Shown piece by piece: positions 1-9,007 of a DNA stretch of 64,000 bases. Source of the DNA: CAYLPJ01 sp964385465. Lineage in GTDB: Bacteria > Planctomycetota > Phycisphaerae > SM23-33. A program made the translations under genes and the position numbers. Location of the stretch: the NCBI GenBank assembly GCA_964385465.1, contig CAYLPJ010000004.1, forward strand, positions 62,001 through 126,000, given 5' to 3'. Within the stretch, counting starts at the first letter, position 1; every line of letters begins with the position of its first letter. The notes beneath the pieces are model-generated. The model had not been told where the DNA came from, did no database searches, and was given only the letters and a program-made list of their open reading frames with translations.

Positions 1-1
1 A

Positions 2-1015
2 GCCGAGCCGGACGGCGAGACCGTCGAAGGCCGACCTTGGAAGAAGCTCGCGCGGGTGCGGGTGGCAAGCGGCACGCTGAAGGTGGTGCTCCCGGCGAAG
101 GCGAAGGGCCGGTGGGTCGTGGCCGACGCGGTCCGGGTCGTCCCGGCCGGGGGCGGCGAGGCCCGGGTGATCGACAACGGGGACGCCGGCTTCCGCGGGG
201 AGCAGAACTGGCTGCTCCACGACGAGGGCTTCGGCGGAGGCGCCCGCTACATTCGCGGGACCAGGAAGCCCGACCGCGAGGCCACCGCGAGCTGGACGTT
301 CGACGGCGTCGAGCCCGGCGTCTACGAGCTGCTGGCGACCTGGCCGGCGGGCGTCAGCCGCACCTCCGTGCGATACAACATCTTCGACGGCAAGGCCGCC
401 AAGGCCCGCATCCGCGTCGATCAGGGGCGCCAGCCGGCCGACCTGCTGGCCAAGGGCACGCTCTGGGCGAGCCTGGGAGAGTTCGTCATCGCCAACGGGT
501 CCGTCCGCGTGGTGCTCAGCAACGTCGGCTCGAAGGCGAACGTGATGGCCGATGCCCTCGCCCTGCTCCCGCGGGGCGGGCGGGCCGGCGTGATCCTCGA
601 CGACGCCGACGAGACCTTCGCCGCCGGGCTGCACACCAAGAAGCTCAGCCACGGCTACGGCAAGGGCGGGCAGAGGTTCTTCTCCAAGCACGTCAGAGAG
701 GACACCCCGCCGGCGGTCTGGAAGCTGCCGAACCTGCCGCCCGGGAGGTACCGCCTGCTGGCGACGTGGTTCGACTACCAGACCCACTGCCCGGAGGCGA
801 CCTACCGGCTGGCCGCCGGCGAGAAGACGCTGCTGACCGGGACGGTCGATCAGACGGCCCCGCCCGCCGGCCGGCGGTTCGAGGGCGTGAGGTGGCAGGC
901 CCTCGGCGAGGTCCGCCACGCCGGCGGCCCCGTGGCGGTGTACGTCAACGCCGGGGCGAACACGGAAAGCCACGTTGTCGCCGACGCCGTCCGTCTCCAG
1001 GCCATCGACGAGTAG
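2..1015 (+). CDS. Golvesin-type carbohydrate-binding repeat protein, C-terminal part
   Basis: The reading frame is open to the left edge, so the N-terminus and any catalytic domain lie outside the window; about 337 residues are visible. They hold the tail of one beta-rich unit and two further units of about 140 residues. Each unit opens with a motif like VIDNGDAGF or VILDDADETF, passes through YELLATWP or YRLLATWF, and closes with VVADAVR. This pattern matches the golvesin C-terminal / xanthan-lyase carbohydrate-binding-like domain found on secreted oxidoreductases and lyases of planctomycetes. The inferred role is substrate binding on a secreted polysaccharide-active protein. It ends 22 bases before the next gene and is probably co-transcribed with it. 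The domain call is reasonably firm; the function of the whole protein is unknown. Confidence 0.7.
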   Translation, partial: AEPDGETVEGRPWKKLARVRVASGTLKVVLPAKAKGRWVVADAVRVVPAGGGEARVIDNGDAGFRGEQNWLLHDEGFGGGARYIRGTRKPDREATASWTFDGVEPGVYELLATWPAGVSRTSVRYNIFDGKAAKARIRVDQGRQPADLLAKGTLWASLGEFVIANGSVRVVLSNVGSKANVMADALALLPRGGRAGVILDDADETFAAGLHTKKLSHGYGKGGQRFFSKHVREDTPPAVWKLPNLPPGRYRLLATWFDYQTHCPEATYRLAAGEKTLLTGTVDQTAPPAGRRFEGVRWQALGEVRHAGGPVAVYVNAGANTESHVVADAVRLQAIDE

Positions 1016-1037
1016 CCCCCGCGAAAAGGAGCCGGCC

Positions 1038-3038
1038 GTGAAGCGCCACGCGTTGCCTCTCGTTCTTCTGGCCGTCGCGGGTTCGGCGGTCGCTGCCGAA
1101 GCCGGCAAGGCCGGCGCCTGGCCGGCGAAGGTGGACGGCTTCGTCGCGCCCGCGGCCGGCGAGCACCCGCGGCTGTTCTTCCGCAAGGCACAAGTGCCTG
1201 CCCTGCGCCGGCGGATGGCCACGCCGCAGGGCCGCAGGATGGTCGCCCGCCTCCGCGAGCTGCTGGGCCACGGCGGCGAGCGCTTGCCGCGGTTCGAGCG
1301 GATCATCCCGCTGAACCTCACCATGGACCGCACGCGGCCGGGCCATTTCACCATCGGTCACCCGGCCGGGTACGGCATGCTCTACCTGCTCACCGGCGAG
1401 AAGAAGTACGCGGACATGGCGCGGACGTGCCTGGAGCGGATGTTCGACCCGACGCTGTACGAGGTCTCGCTGCTGGAGCTCAAGCAGCACGAGTCGGTGG
1501 GCAAGCAGTGGACGGCGAAGAACGTGCAGCGCAACCTCCAGCAGCTCGGCTGGGCGGGCAAGAGCGACGAGGAGCTGGCGAAGATCACGCTGACGTTCGG
1601 GCAGAACGACATGGACCCGCGTTTCTGCTGGACCCGCCCGGGCACGGGCATGCGGGCCGGGCCGCTGCTGATGAATGTCGCCATGGCCTACGACCTCTGC
1701 TACGACGGTTGGGACGAGGCCTTCCGCCGCCGGGTGGCAAGGGAACTCATCGAGTACAAGCAGCCGGAGGTGTTCTGGCAGAAGTACACCAAGGCGCGGG
1801 ACATGACCCTCGAACGGGCCGTCGCCGGGGAGAACTACCCGCCGGGGTCGAACCACTACGGTTTCACACTCGGCGGGGCCGGCCTGGCACTGCTGGCCGT
1901 GCGCGGCGACCCGGGCCACGACACCGCTGAGGCCGATCGTCTCCTGGAGCGGGTGCAGGCCAATCTGCGAACGTTGCTGACCGAGGGCTTCGGCGACCGC
2001 GGCTACTTCGCCGAGGGCTTCGGTCCCGGGCACATCGCCGCCAACCCCACCGTCCTGCCGCTGCTCTGCGCCGCACCCGTGGCATGGGGCAGGGATTTCG
2101 TCTCCCCCGACACCCCCGCGGGGCGGGCGGCGAGATGGCTGACGCTGAAGTGGGTGATGAGCATCATCCCCGGCGAGGCCGGGCAGGCCCGCGTCTGCCA
2201 CGTCGGCGGCGCCCCCGGCTACACCTACGACACGCTGGGCTATCGCGGCTATACCGACGGCGGCGAGTTCGGCCAGGGCTTCGGCGCCCTCCATACCGAT
2301 CGCCACCGCGCCGCCCTGCTGTGGACGTGGGACCGCACGCTGGGGGCCTCCGAGCCCAATACGCTCGGGGTGTGGCACTACCCCGGCAAGATGGTCATCG
2401 GCATGGCAAACTGGCCGCGGAACCTGGAGCCGGTGAATCCCGGCGAGGTCCTCCCGCCGGCGGTGATGGACACCCAGCACGGCTACTGCGTGTTCCGCAG
2501 CGGCTGGCGCGGCCCGGATGACTGTGTCTTCTGCCTGCTGCTGAATCCCGACAGGCGACACGGCTATGTGCGGTCGCCCAAGAGTGGGGCGATGGGTATC
2601 TTCGGGCTGGGCATCCGCCTGCGGTTCACCGTGGGGCTCGCCAACGTGACCGTCGGCGGCTTCGAGCCCTTCGACGGCGGCGGGGTCGTGTGGTTCACCC
2701 GCGGCGACGCCCACCACAGCGTAGCCGCCGACTATACCGGGCGGTCCGGCGCCCGGGCCGTCATCGTCGCCGCCCCCGCCTGGCCCCCGCGCAAGGGCCG
2801 CATCGCACCCAAGACCAAATGGACCGCCAGAGAGCCCGCCTGGGCCTACAAGGGGCGCGAAACCCACGGCGACGCCCGTCTGTGCCGCCTCTGGGTGGAG
2901 GGCTTCCTCGGCGGCACCGCCGTGATGATCCTCGGCCGTGGCGAGCCCCCCGCCATCGAGGCCGACGGCAAGACACTCAAGGTCGGCAGACAGACCTACC
3001 GATGGGACGGGCGCCGGCTGCACGTCGGGGCACCGTGA
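1038..3038 (+). CDS. Secreted heparinase II/III or alginate-lyase-like protein
   Basis: 666 residues from a GTG start with an AAAAGGA ribosome-binding site 8-14 bases upstream; the frame is open further upstream, but that stretch overlaps the previous gene. Residues 1-20 form a signal peptide (MKRHALPLVLLAVAGSAVAA). The N-terminal two thirds contain EHPRLFF, then helix-rich segments and NYPPGSNHYGF, as in the alpha/alpha-toroid of heparinase II/III and alginate lyases (PL15/PL17/PL21-like). The C-terminal third is beta-rich, as in the heparinase sandwich domain. The likely role is beta-elimination of a uronate-containing polysaccharide in the periplasm or outside the cell. It follows the golvesin-domain gene closely and converges on the oxidoreductase at 3066-4391. 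The exact lyase family and substrate cannot be told from sequence reading alone. Confidence 0.6.
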   Translation: MKRHALPLVLLAVAGSAVAAEAGKAGAWPAKVDGFVAPAAGEHPRLFFRKAQVPALRRRMATPQGRRMVARLRELLGHGGERLPRFERIIPLNLTMDRTRPGHFTIGHPAGYGMLYLLTGEKKYADMARTCLERMFDPTLYEVSLLELKQHESVGKQWTAKNVQRNLQQLGWAGKSDEELAKITLTFGQNDMDPRFCWTRPGTGMRAGPLLMNVAMAYDLCYDGWDEAFRRRVARELIEYKQPEVFWQKYTKARDMTLERAVAGENYPPGSNHYGFTLGGAGLALLAVRGDPGHDTAEADRLLERVQANLRTLLTEGFGDRGYFAEGFGPGHIAANPTVLPLLCAAPVAWGRDFVSPDTPAGRAARWLTLKWVMSIIPGEAGQARVCHVGGAPGYTYDTLGYRGYTDGGEFGQGFGALHTDRHRAALLWTWDRTLGASEPNTLGVWHYPGKMVIGMANWPRNLEPVNPGEVLPPAVMDTQHGYCVFRSGWRGPDDCVFCLLLNPDRRHGYVRSPKSGAMGIFGLGIRLRFTVGLANVTVGGFEPFDGGGVVWFTRGDAHHSVAADYTGRSGARAVIVAAPAWPPRKGRIAPKTKWTAREPAWAYKGRETHGDARLCRLWVEGFLGGTAVMILGRGEPPAIEADGKTLKVGRQTYRWDGRRLHVGAP

Positions 3039-3065
3039 TGGGCCCTCGCCACACAGACCGGTTGC

Positions 3066-4391
3066 TCAGACGCCCTTGGTGAAGTCCCATTCTCCGCGCA
3101 TGAAAGGCACGAGGTGCTTGTTGGCCTCGGGGTCGTCGGTCTTCTCGCCGTCCCAGCGCAGCGGCCGACGCATGCGGACGGCCAGGGCGCCCAGGACGAC
3201 CAGCTCGGTCAGGCGACTTCCGTAGTCGAAGTTGCTGGTGGGCTGGCGGCCGGCCTTGATCGAGGACGCCCAGTTCAGGAAGTGGCTCTTGACCCGCGGG
3301 AGGGTCTTCTCGGGCAGAGAGTCGTAGGCGGCCTTCATGCGCTTCTCGGGTATGATCCGCACGCTCTGGGGCCTCATGCCCTGGGCGTAGACGACCTCCT
3401 TGCTGCCGTGGAAGACAGCGCCTTCCTCGATCATCTCGCGGTCGGGCTCCAGTTGCGCGGGCCTCTCGGGTCGGCGCCCGCCGTCGTACCAGATGAGCGT
3501 GACAGGTCCGCGTTTGCCCTTGGCGGGAAAGCGGTACGTGATCGTCGAAGCCTTGGGGTAGTTGAGCTCGTTGGTCTCGGTGGAGTCCGCCTCGATGCTC
3601 TCGGGGGCGCCGAGGTCCATCGCCCAGAACGGCGCGTCCATGGTGTGGCAGCCGATATCGCCCAGCGGGCCGTTGCCCAGGTCCCACCACATCCGTGCGG
3701 CGCCGGCCTTCAGCAAGCGAGGGCTGTACGGCCTCGGTCGGGCCGGTCCCAGCCACAGGTCCCAGTCCAGCGTCTCCGGCACGGGTTCGGGCTTGATGGG
3801 TCGCTGCGGGCCGAAACCGCCGCGCGGCGTCCAGCACTCCACGCGAGGGACCGCGCCCATCACGCCGGCCTCATACCACTCCTTGCACAGCCGAATGCCC
3901 TCCGTCGAGTGCCCCTGGTTGCCCAAGGCGCAGAGGAGCTTCTTCTCCGCCGCCAGGCGCCGCATGCGGCGGCACTCGAAGGGCGTGTTGGCCAGCGGCT
4001 TCTCGACGTAGACGTGCTTGCCGTGGTGCATCGCGTACATGCCCGCCGGGTAGTGCTGGTGGTCCGGCGTGGCAACCACGACCGCGTCGATCTCGCCGTC
4101 CATGGCGTCGAACATGCGCCGGTAGTCCCGGAAAAAGCGGAACCGCTTGCCCAACTTCTTCGCCCGCTCCAGCGCCGCGGCCGCATGGGCCTCGTTCGGG
4201 TCGCACATGGCCACGAAGTTCTCGTCGCTGAACGCGGGAACCAGGGCCGACTTGCTGCGGCTGCCGCAACCGATGAACGCGAGATTCAGCCGCTCGTTGG
4301 CGCCGAGAACCGCACGCGGCAGTGCGCCGGCGGCGGCGACGGCGGTCGTGGCCTTGAGCACGTCACGTCGAGAGAGCTTCCGGGATGTCAT
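3066..4391 (-). CDS. Tat-exported Gfo/Idh/MocA family oxidoreductase
   Basis: 441 residues; the ATG is preceded by AAGGAGACATC. Residues 7-13 (SRRDVLK) with the following hydrophobic stretch make a twin-arginine signal. The NAD(P)-binding Rossmann motif LAFIGCGSRSKS follows, then VVVATPDHQHYP and the family hallmark EKPL (in HVYVEKPLANT). The C-terminal half is the alpha/beta substrate domain with DWDLWLGPARP and a WWDLGNGPLGDIGCHTMD segment typical of planctomycete members. The family oxidises or rearranges sugars, inositols and glycosides using tightly bound or exchangeable NAD(P); the substrate here is unknown. It is a single-gene unit facing the next minus-strand glycosidase across 120 bases that carry an inverted repeat. 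Confidence 0.88.
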   Translation of the reverse strand: MTSRKLSRRDVLKATTAVAAAGALPRAVLGANERLNLAFIGCGSRSKSALVPAFSDENFVAMCDPNEAHAAAALERAKKLGKRFRFFRDYRRMFDAMDGEIDAVVVATPDHQHYPAGMYAMHHGKHVYVEKPLANTPFECRRMRRLAAEKKLLCALGNQGHSTEGIRLCKEWYEAGVMGAVPRVECWTPRGGFGPQRPIKPEPVPETLDWDLWLGPARPRPYSPRLLKAGAARMWWDLGNGPLGDIGCHTMDAPFWAMDLGAPESIEADSTETNELNYPKASTITYRFPAKGKRGPVTLIWYDGGRRPERPAQLEPDREMIEEGAVFHGSKEVVYAQGMRPQSVRIIPEKRMKAAYDSLPEKTLPRVKSHFLNWASSIKAGRQPTSNFDYGSRLTELVVLGALAVRMRRPLRWDGEKTDDPEANKHLVPFMRGEWDFTKGV

Positions 4392-4422
4392 GATGTCTCC
4401 TTCAACGGCCCGCCTGCGAACC

Positions 4423-4439
4423 TCGGACTACGGGTCCGA
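4423..4439. promoter_or_regulatory. Inverted repeat, candidate operator
   Basis: A perfect 6-5-6 inverted repeat, TCGGAC-N5-GTCCGA, lies 32-48 bases upstream of the ATG of the oxidoreductase at 4391. The geometry fits a dimeric helix-turn-helix repressor site or a short leader hairpin. No regulator gene is adjacent, so the function is inference. Confidence 0.35.
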
Positions 4440-4511
4440 AACACGGAAAGCCCACCATACCATGCCGGCCGGACGGTTTCACTGTCTGCCGGCACCGCGT
4501 GGCTCTTCGGG

Positions 4512-7301
4512 TCATGGCCCGTCCGAGGGATGATAGGACAGGCGGCAACGGCGAGCAAGCTGCTCGGCTTTCGAGCGGTCGTCGATGGCATAGACGGGCG
4601 AGGCGCCCAGGCCGGCCGATCCGGTCAACGGCGCGGCTGTGACGTCGCGCCTCGTCACGCCCTCGGGCACGTCGAGCCGCCAGCCCGGCCGGGCGAGGTA
4701 GGGGTCCGCCCACGCGGCGACCACGGCCCGACGGCCGCACTGGAAGGCAAGGGCGTGGACGCCCTCGGCCGAGGGGGCGTCCGCCGGCGGCTCGAGCCGC
4801 GTGACGAACCGCGGAGACGGGCCGAGCACGTCGGCGAGGGCTGCCTGGGCGACATAGGCCTTCCGCGGCACGCCGGCGGGGCCCAGCAGGCAGCACTCCA
4901 GCGAATCGCGGTTCACCTCGCCGGACGACCCGGAGTGATAGAACACCTTCTCCGCCCCGCCGGCCAGCATGACCAGCATGAACCGGACGCAGTAGTCCGC
5001 GCACTGCCTCTCGTCAGCAAGCAGGCGGCTGCCCGCCCAGTGCCCGGGGCGGGGCACGTACGGCCGCCACGGAGGCGTGTCCACGCCGTAGTAGGAGAAC
5101 TCGGTGATCCAGACGGGCCTGAGGGCACCCGCGCGGCGCATGCGGCGGCGGAGCCCGGCCATGGGCTCGATGTACGCCTCCGGCGGGGTCGAGCCCGGGT
5201 AGATGTGCAGGTTCAGGATGTCGCAGTGGTCCAGCCCGCCGGCGGCGAGGAACTCCCCGACCAGGTGGTCCGGGCCGGCCCCGATCCCGCCGATCACGCG
5301 ACAGTTCGGGTCGGCCTGCTTGATGGTCGCGTGGGCCAGGCGGAGCAGGCGGGCGTAGTCGGCCGCCGTGTACGCAGCGCCGGGCAGGCCCTTGTTGGCG
5401 GCGGGGAGGGAGTAGTCCGTGAAGACCGGCTCGTTGAGGAACTCCCAGACGCCGACGCGCCCGGCGAAGTGCTTCACGCACCGCCGGATGTAGCCGGCCA
5501 GCAGGTTCGGATCCTCCGGCGCGTAGGCCATCGCCAGGCGGACGCCGGGATAGCCGCTCGTGTCCAGCGCCTTCGGCGCCGACGAGGCCCAGTTTGCCGA
5601 AGGGAACGGGGGCAGCAGGCAGACCTGCTGCATCCCCGTGGCCAGGACGCGGTCGATCTGCGCCTCCGCGGGGGCCGGGTCGAATCGCCCGGGGCCCGGC
5701 TCGATGTGCTGCCACTTCAGCGACCAGTCGCGAGCCCAGACGACGCCGGCGTCGCGGAGCAGCCGGCAGAGCCCCGCCGACGGCGGCGCGTGGTTGATGC
5801 CGAACGGCGACTCGTCGTCCCGGTACCGCCGCACGGCGACGACGGTCAGCGACCGGCTGCCTTCGACACCCCCGCCGCGCCAGGAGACGGTCACCCTCCA
5901 GTGGCCGGGGCCCGAAAGGGCAAGGCGCCGGACCGCCGTCGCCGTCTGCCCCGCCGGAATCGGCTGCCGCCACGGCTCGAGCCGGCATTTCCGGCCGAAG
6001 TAGTCCGTCGCCGTGGCGGTGAACTCCAGCGCGACATCCCTGTCGCCGGCATTGGCGGAGGTCACGCGGACGGTCGGGCGGTCGTCGGAGGTGAAGAACA
6101 CGTTGCCGAACCGCCCCGTGTCCAGCCCGACCTCGACCGGCTCGCGCGGGGCGAACTCTCCCGCCGCATCGGCGGCCTCGAACTGTACGGCGTCGATCCA
6201 GACGGCGGCGGTGTCCGTCTCGGCTTCGGCGAGGTCCGGGCCGACGGCGACGAAAGCCCATCCGCGCCGGGGCCGCACGGTCAGATCGAACCGCTGCCAA
6301 CGGCGCGAAAGGCGGACGCGGCGGTCGGCGTCCGTCGGCCATTTCGCCGGATCGCACTGCCGGACCACCAGCCGGGCGGGCACGCCCTCGCGGTCGGCCC
6401 GCATCCACGCCGACAGCGTGTACCGCCGAGCGGGGGCCAGCTCGATCCACCCGATGTTCGCCGCCAGCGGCGCGTCCTGCTCGACACGCACCGGCGTGAA
6501 GTAGTCGAAGTATGTCACCGGCGTTCGCCCCGGCGCCAGGTCGACCCGCAGACACCGCCGGCCGTGGGGAGCGTCGGCCTCGACGGCCCGGCCGACCAGC
6601 CCGGACAGGTTCCCCCAGCCGACACGCCTGCCCAGAGAAGCCCATCCGCCGGACCCGCACTCGAAGGAGGCATTGGGCAACAGGTTCGCCCCGCCGGCGG
6701 GGGCGATACGGTCGGTGTACCGCAGGTCGAGCCCCCCGGCCGCGACGATCGACACGTCGTCGACGTACAGCGTGCCGGTCTCGCCGAACCACAGTTGAAG
6801 CCGCGAGGCCGAACCCACCGTCCGGGAGGCGGTGAAATACCGCTCGTGTCGCCGCCACGTCCGCCCCGCCGCCAGCGAGGCGTTCAGGCCGCAGTTGCGC
6901 CAAACGCTGGTGTCCGAGACGGCCAGGCGAACGCTTCGCCCGCCCAGCCCCTCCGCCCGCAGCCGGCAGGAGAAGCGGTACGTCCGCCCCTTGACCAGCC
7001 TCACCTCGCCGACCTGGGCCAGCATGGCGTGGCTGGCCGGGCCGCTGCGCCGGAACGCCGTGCACCGAAGCCGGGCGACGTGGCCGCCCCCGTCGCCGGC
7101 AACGACCGACAGCTCCTGCGTCACCCCGTCATCCCCGCTGGTGCGCCACCCGACCGGCCGACCCGCCTCGACGCGATCGAACGAGCCGTTGGCGACAAGA
7201 TTCTCCCCGGCGGCCCTGCCCGCGATGGCGGCCAGGGATGCAACCGCCGCCAGCAAGGCCTTCGCGTACGCCCCCGCACTGCCGCCGTTCGTATGGGTCA
7301 T
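4512..7301 (-). CDS. Secreted GH39/GH5-like glycoside hydrolase with CBM-type modules
   Basis: 929 residues. The start is the ATG at 7301, preceded by AAAGGAG 10 bases upstream; an in-frame ATG at 7346 lacks such a site. A signal peptide spans residues 1-31. Two jelly-roll carbohydrate-binding-like modules (about 33-188 and 205-375) both begin with the N-x-S-F pattern (LVANGSFD, LLPNASFE). An Ig-like region (390-490) and a TIM barrel (495-800) follow. The barrel shows VWEFLNEP with candidate acid/base Glu624 and WITEFSYYG with candidate nucleophile Glu734, the clan GH-A layout. The inferred role is hydrolysis of a plant or algal polysaccharide outside the cytoplasm. Its ribosome-binding site is perfectly complementary over 12 nt (7311-7322) to the predicted small RNA at 23280-23378, so post-transcriptional control is possible. 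Confidence 0.75.
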   Translation of the reverse strand: MTHTNGGSAGAYAKALLAAVASLAAIAGRAAGENLVANGSFDRVEAGRPVGWRTSGDDGVTQELSVVAGDGGGHVARLRCTAFRRSGPASHAMLAQVGEVRLVKGRTYRFSCRLRAEGLGGRSVRLAVSDTSVWRNCGLNASLAAGRTWRRHERYFTASRTVGSASRLQLWFGETGTLYVDDVSIVAAGGLDLRYTDRIAPAGGANLLPNASFECGSGGWASLGRRVGWGNLSGLVGRAVEADAPHGRRCLRVDLAPGRTPVTYFDYFTPVRVEQDAPLAANIGWIELAPARRYTLSAWMRADREGVPARLVVRQCDPAKWPTDADRRVRLSRRWQRFDLTVRPRRGWAFVAVGPDLAEAETDTAAVWIDAVQFEAADAAGEFAPREPVEVGLDTGRFGNVFFTSDDRPTVRVTSANAGDRDVALEFTATATDYFGRKCRLEPWRQPIPAGQTATAVRRLALSGPGHWRVTVSWRGGGVEGSRSLTVVAVRRYRDDESPFGINHAPPSAGLCRLLRDAGVVWARDWSLKWQHIEPGPGRFDPAPAEAQIDRVLATGMQQVCLLPPFPSANWASSAPKALDTSGYPGVRLAMAYAPEDPNLLAGYIRRCVKHFAGRVGVWEFLNEPVFTDYSLPAANKGLPGAAYTAADYARLLRLAHATIKQADPNCRVIGGIGAGPDHLVGEFLAAGGLDHCDILNLHIYPGSTPPEAYIEPMAGLRRRMRRAGALRPVWITEFSYYGVDTPPWRPYVPRPGHWAGSRLLADERQCADYCVRFMLVMLAGGAEKVFYHSGSSGEVNRDSLECCLLGPAGVPRKAYVAQAALADVLGPSPRFVTRLEPPADAPSAEGVHALAFQCGRRAVVAAWADPYLARPGWRLDVPEGVTRRDVTAAPLTGSAGLGASPVYAIDDRSKAEQLARRCRLSYHPSDGP

Positions 7302-7352
7302 GGATGCGAACTCCTTTGACCGTATGCAGACCGAGAGGACCGGCAATTCATG

Positions 7353-7384
7353 AAAAACGGCCGCACGACAGAGCTACCGGCCGC
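7353..7384 (-). terminator. Probable intrinsic terminator after the SDR/TspO pair
   Basis: On the minus strand, CGGCCG pairs with a second CGGCCG across a 14-base loop and is followed by five T residues. It lies 54-85 bases past the stop codon of the SDR gene and before the glycosidase gene. The stem is short (6-7 bp), so confidence is moderate. Confidence 0.5.
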
Positions 7385-7437
7385 AAAATGGGAGTCCGCG
7401 GGAAAAGCGCATACGCAAGGGGTTCCGTTGTCGATTT

Positions 7438-8397
7438 TCACGGAGCCGGCGTGGCGTCCACGGCAGGATCGGACAGCGCCCTGCGGACGGCTTCGGCGAG
7501 GCCGACGGGGCGGATGTCGAAGGCGGTCAGGGCGGATGGGTCGCGGACGACGCTGGGCGTGCGGACGCCTTCGATGAGGCGCCGCCCGACCGCGAAGCGC
7601 GTCGGCGTGACCAGCGCCAGCCACAGGCTCGACAGCCACGGCGTCAGGACCGGCACGGGGATCATCAGGCGCCGCCGGCCCTGCTGGCGCGCGACCTCGC
7701 TCATGATCCCCGAGTAGGAGACGCGCTCGGGCCCGCCGACCTCGAAGACGCGGCTCTCGCCCGGCGGCAGCTCCAGCGCGGCCAGCAGGTACGCCAGCAG
7801 GTCGTCGATGCCGATGGGCTGGGCTTCCGTGCGGACCCAGCGGGGACAGATCATCACCGGCAGGCGGTTGACCAGCGCGCGGACGAGCTCGAACGACAGG
7901 CTGCCCGCGCCGATCACCAGCGACGCGCGGAACTCGACCACCTGCGCTGCCGACTCCCGCAGGATACCCCCGACCTCGTGGCGGCTGCGAAGGTGCGGCG
8001 AGAGGTCGGCGGTCTCGTCGGCCAGGCCGCCGACATAGACGATCCGTCCGACGCCCGCCTCGTCGGCGGCGCCGGCGAAGGAGGCGGCGGCCCGGCGGTC
8101 GAGGGCCTCGAAGTCCTTGCCCGCCCCCATCGAGTGGATGAGATAGTACGCGGCGGCGGCGCCGTCCATCGCGGCGGCCAGCGAAGCCGGGTCCAGCACG
8201 TCGCCGGCGACGACTTCCGTCCGCTCGCCGACCCGTCTGGCCAGCGCCTCGGGGCGGCGCGTCAGACAGCGAACCCGTTCGCCCCGCCGCTCCAGCAACG
8301 GCAGCAGTTGCCCGCCGACGTAGCCCGTCGCGCCGGTCAGGAAAATCGCCCCGCCGCCTTCGCCCTCCGCCCCGGCCGTCACGCGTTCAGCCTCCAT
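7438..8397 (-). CDS. NAD(P)-binding SDR/NmrA-like protein
   Basis: 319 residues. The ATG at 8397 lies inside the end of the TspO gene (19-base overlap), which implies translational coupling. FLTGATGYVGG (residues 19-29) is the glycine-rich nucleotide-binding motif of extended/atypical short-chain dehydrogenases. YYLIHSMG and RIVYVGGL follow in the usual positions, and RASLVIGAGS lies later in the chain. There is no signal peptide, so it is cytoplasmic. Similar proteins are often encoded beside TspO and photolyase genes in light-response clusters (established association), possibly acting on isoprenoids or quinones. The substrate is not identifiable. It is the last gene of a two-gene minus-strand unit ending at the hairpin at 7353-7384. 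Confidence 0.8.
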   Translation of the reverse strand: MEAERVTAGAEGEGGGAIFLTGATGYVGGQLLPLLERRGERVRCLTRRPEALARRVGERTEVVAGDVLDPASLAAAMDGAAAAYYLIHSMGAGKDFEALDRRAAASFAGAADEAGVGRIVYVGGLADETADLSPHLRSRHEVGGILRESAAQVVEFRASLVIGAGSLSFELVRALVNRLPVMICPRWVRTEAQPIGIDDLLAYLLAALELPPGESRVFEVGGPERVSYSGIMSEVARQQGRRRLMIPVPVLTPWLSSLWLALVTPTRFAVGRRLIEGVRTPSVVRDPSALTAFDIRPVGLAEAVRRALSDPAVDATPAP

Positions 8398-8906
8398 ATC
8401 TGGAAGTTCAGCGCCCCCGCGAACGTGACCCAGGCGAGGTAGGGCAGCAACAGCAGCCCGGCCGGACGCGAGACGCGGAAGAACCACGCCGCCGTCACCA
8501 CGATGGCGAGCCATAGAGCGACGAGCACGCCGAAGGCCGGCCCCGGCGCCCGCAGGCCGAAGAATACCGGGCTCCACGCGGCGTTGAGCAGGAGCTGAAC
8601 GGCGAACGCCGCCAGCGGCCCGGCCCCGGCCCGCAGCCCTCGCCGCCGCCAGATGAGCCAGCCCGCCACGGCCATGCACGCGTAGAGAACCGTCCACACG
8701 GGCCCGAACAGCCACCCCGGCGGGTTGAACGACGGCTTCCGCAGCGAGGCGTACCAGCCGCCCGTCCCCCCCGGCGTGAAGAAGCCTCCAAGCACCGCCG
8801 CGGCATAGCAGGCCGCGAGAAAGACCGCCAGGGCCAAAACCTGCCGGCCCCGGGTCGGCGCGAAGCCGCCGGCCGCGTCGTGCGTCCGCTTCGTCCTGTC
8901 CTTCAT
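8379..8906 (-). CDS. tspO: TspO/MBR family membrane protein
   Basis: 175 residues with an AAAGGAG site before the ATG. Five hydrophobic segments follow a short basic N-terminus. Diagnostic TspO signatures are present: WYASLRKPSFNPPGW, FGPVWTVLYACMAVAGW and LLLNAAWSPVFFG. The family binds porphyrins and modulates tetrapyrrole and light/oxygen responses in bacteria (established). The N-terminus is about 20 residues longer than in compact homologues. It is transcribed divergently from the photolyase gene across about 100 bases and overlaps the following SDR gene, so the three genes probably form one light- or oxidative-stress locus. Confidence 0.92.
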   Translation of the reverse strand: MKDRTKRTHDAAGGFAPTRGRQVLALAVFLAACYAAAVLGGFFTPGGTGGWYASLRKPSFNPPGWLFGPVWTVLYACMAVAGWLIWRRRGLRAGAGPLAAFAVQLLLNAAWSPVFFGLRAPGPAFGVLVALWLAIVVTAAWFFRVSRPAGLLLLPYLAWVTFAGALNFQIWRLNA

Positions 8907-9007
8907 GCCGGCTCCTTTGCTCGCGGGGGAAGTTCCTATCCTGCCGATATAGTATACGCGCCCGGCCGTGATGCCCCCGTCAGCTTCGACCGATGCGAGA
9001 GTCGACC
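8907..9007. promoter_or_regulatory. Divergent promoter region of the light-stress cluster
   Basis: The gap between the tspO and photolyase starts contains an AT-rich patch, GATATAGTATAC, at about 8947-8958. It offers -10-like hexamers on both strands (TAGTAT forward, TATACT reverse). No good -35 element is visible for either, which suggests activator-dependent or alternative-sigma control. No LitR/MerR-type gene is in the window. Confidence 0.4.

Noticed and set aside
945..3023. Long minus-strand frame opposite the lyase gene, and many similar long frames on the opposite strand of other genes
   Set aside because: GC-rich third positions make opposite frames open. They lack ribosome-binding sites, domain motifs and plausible residue composition.
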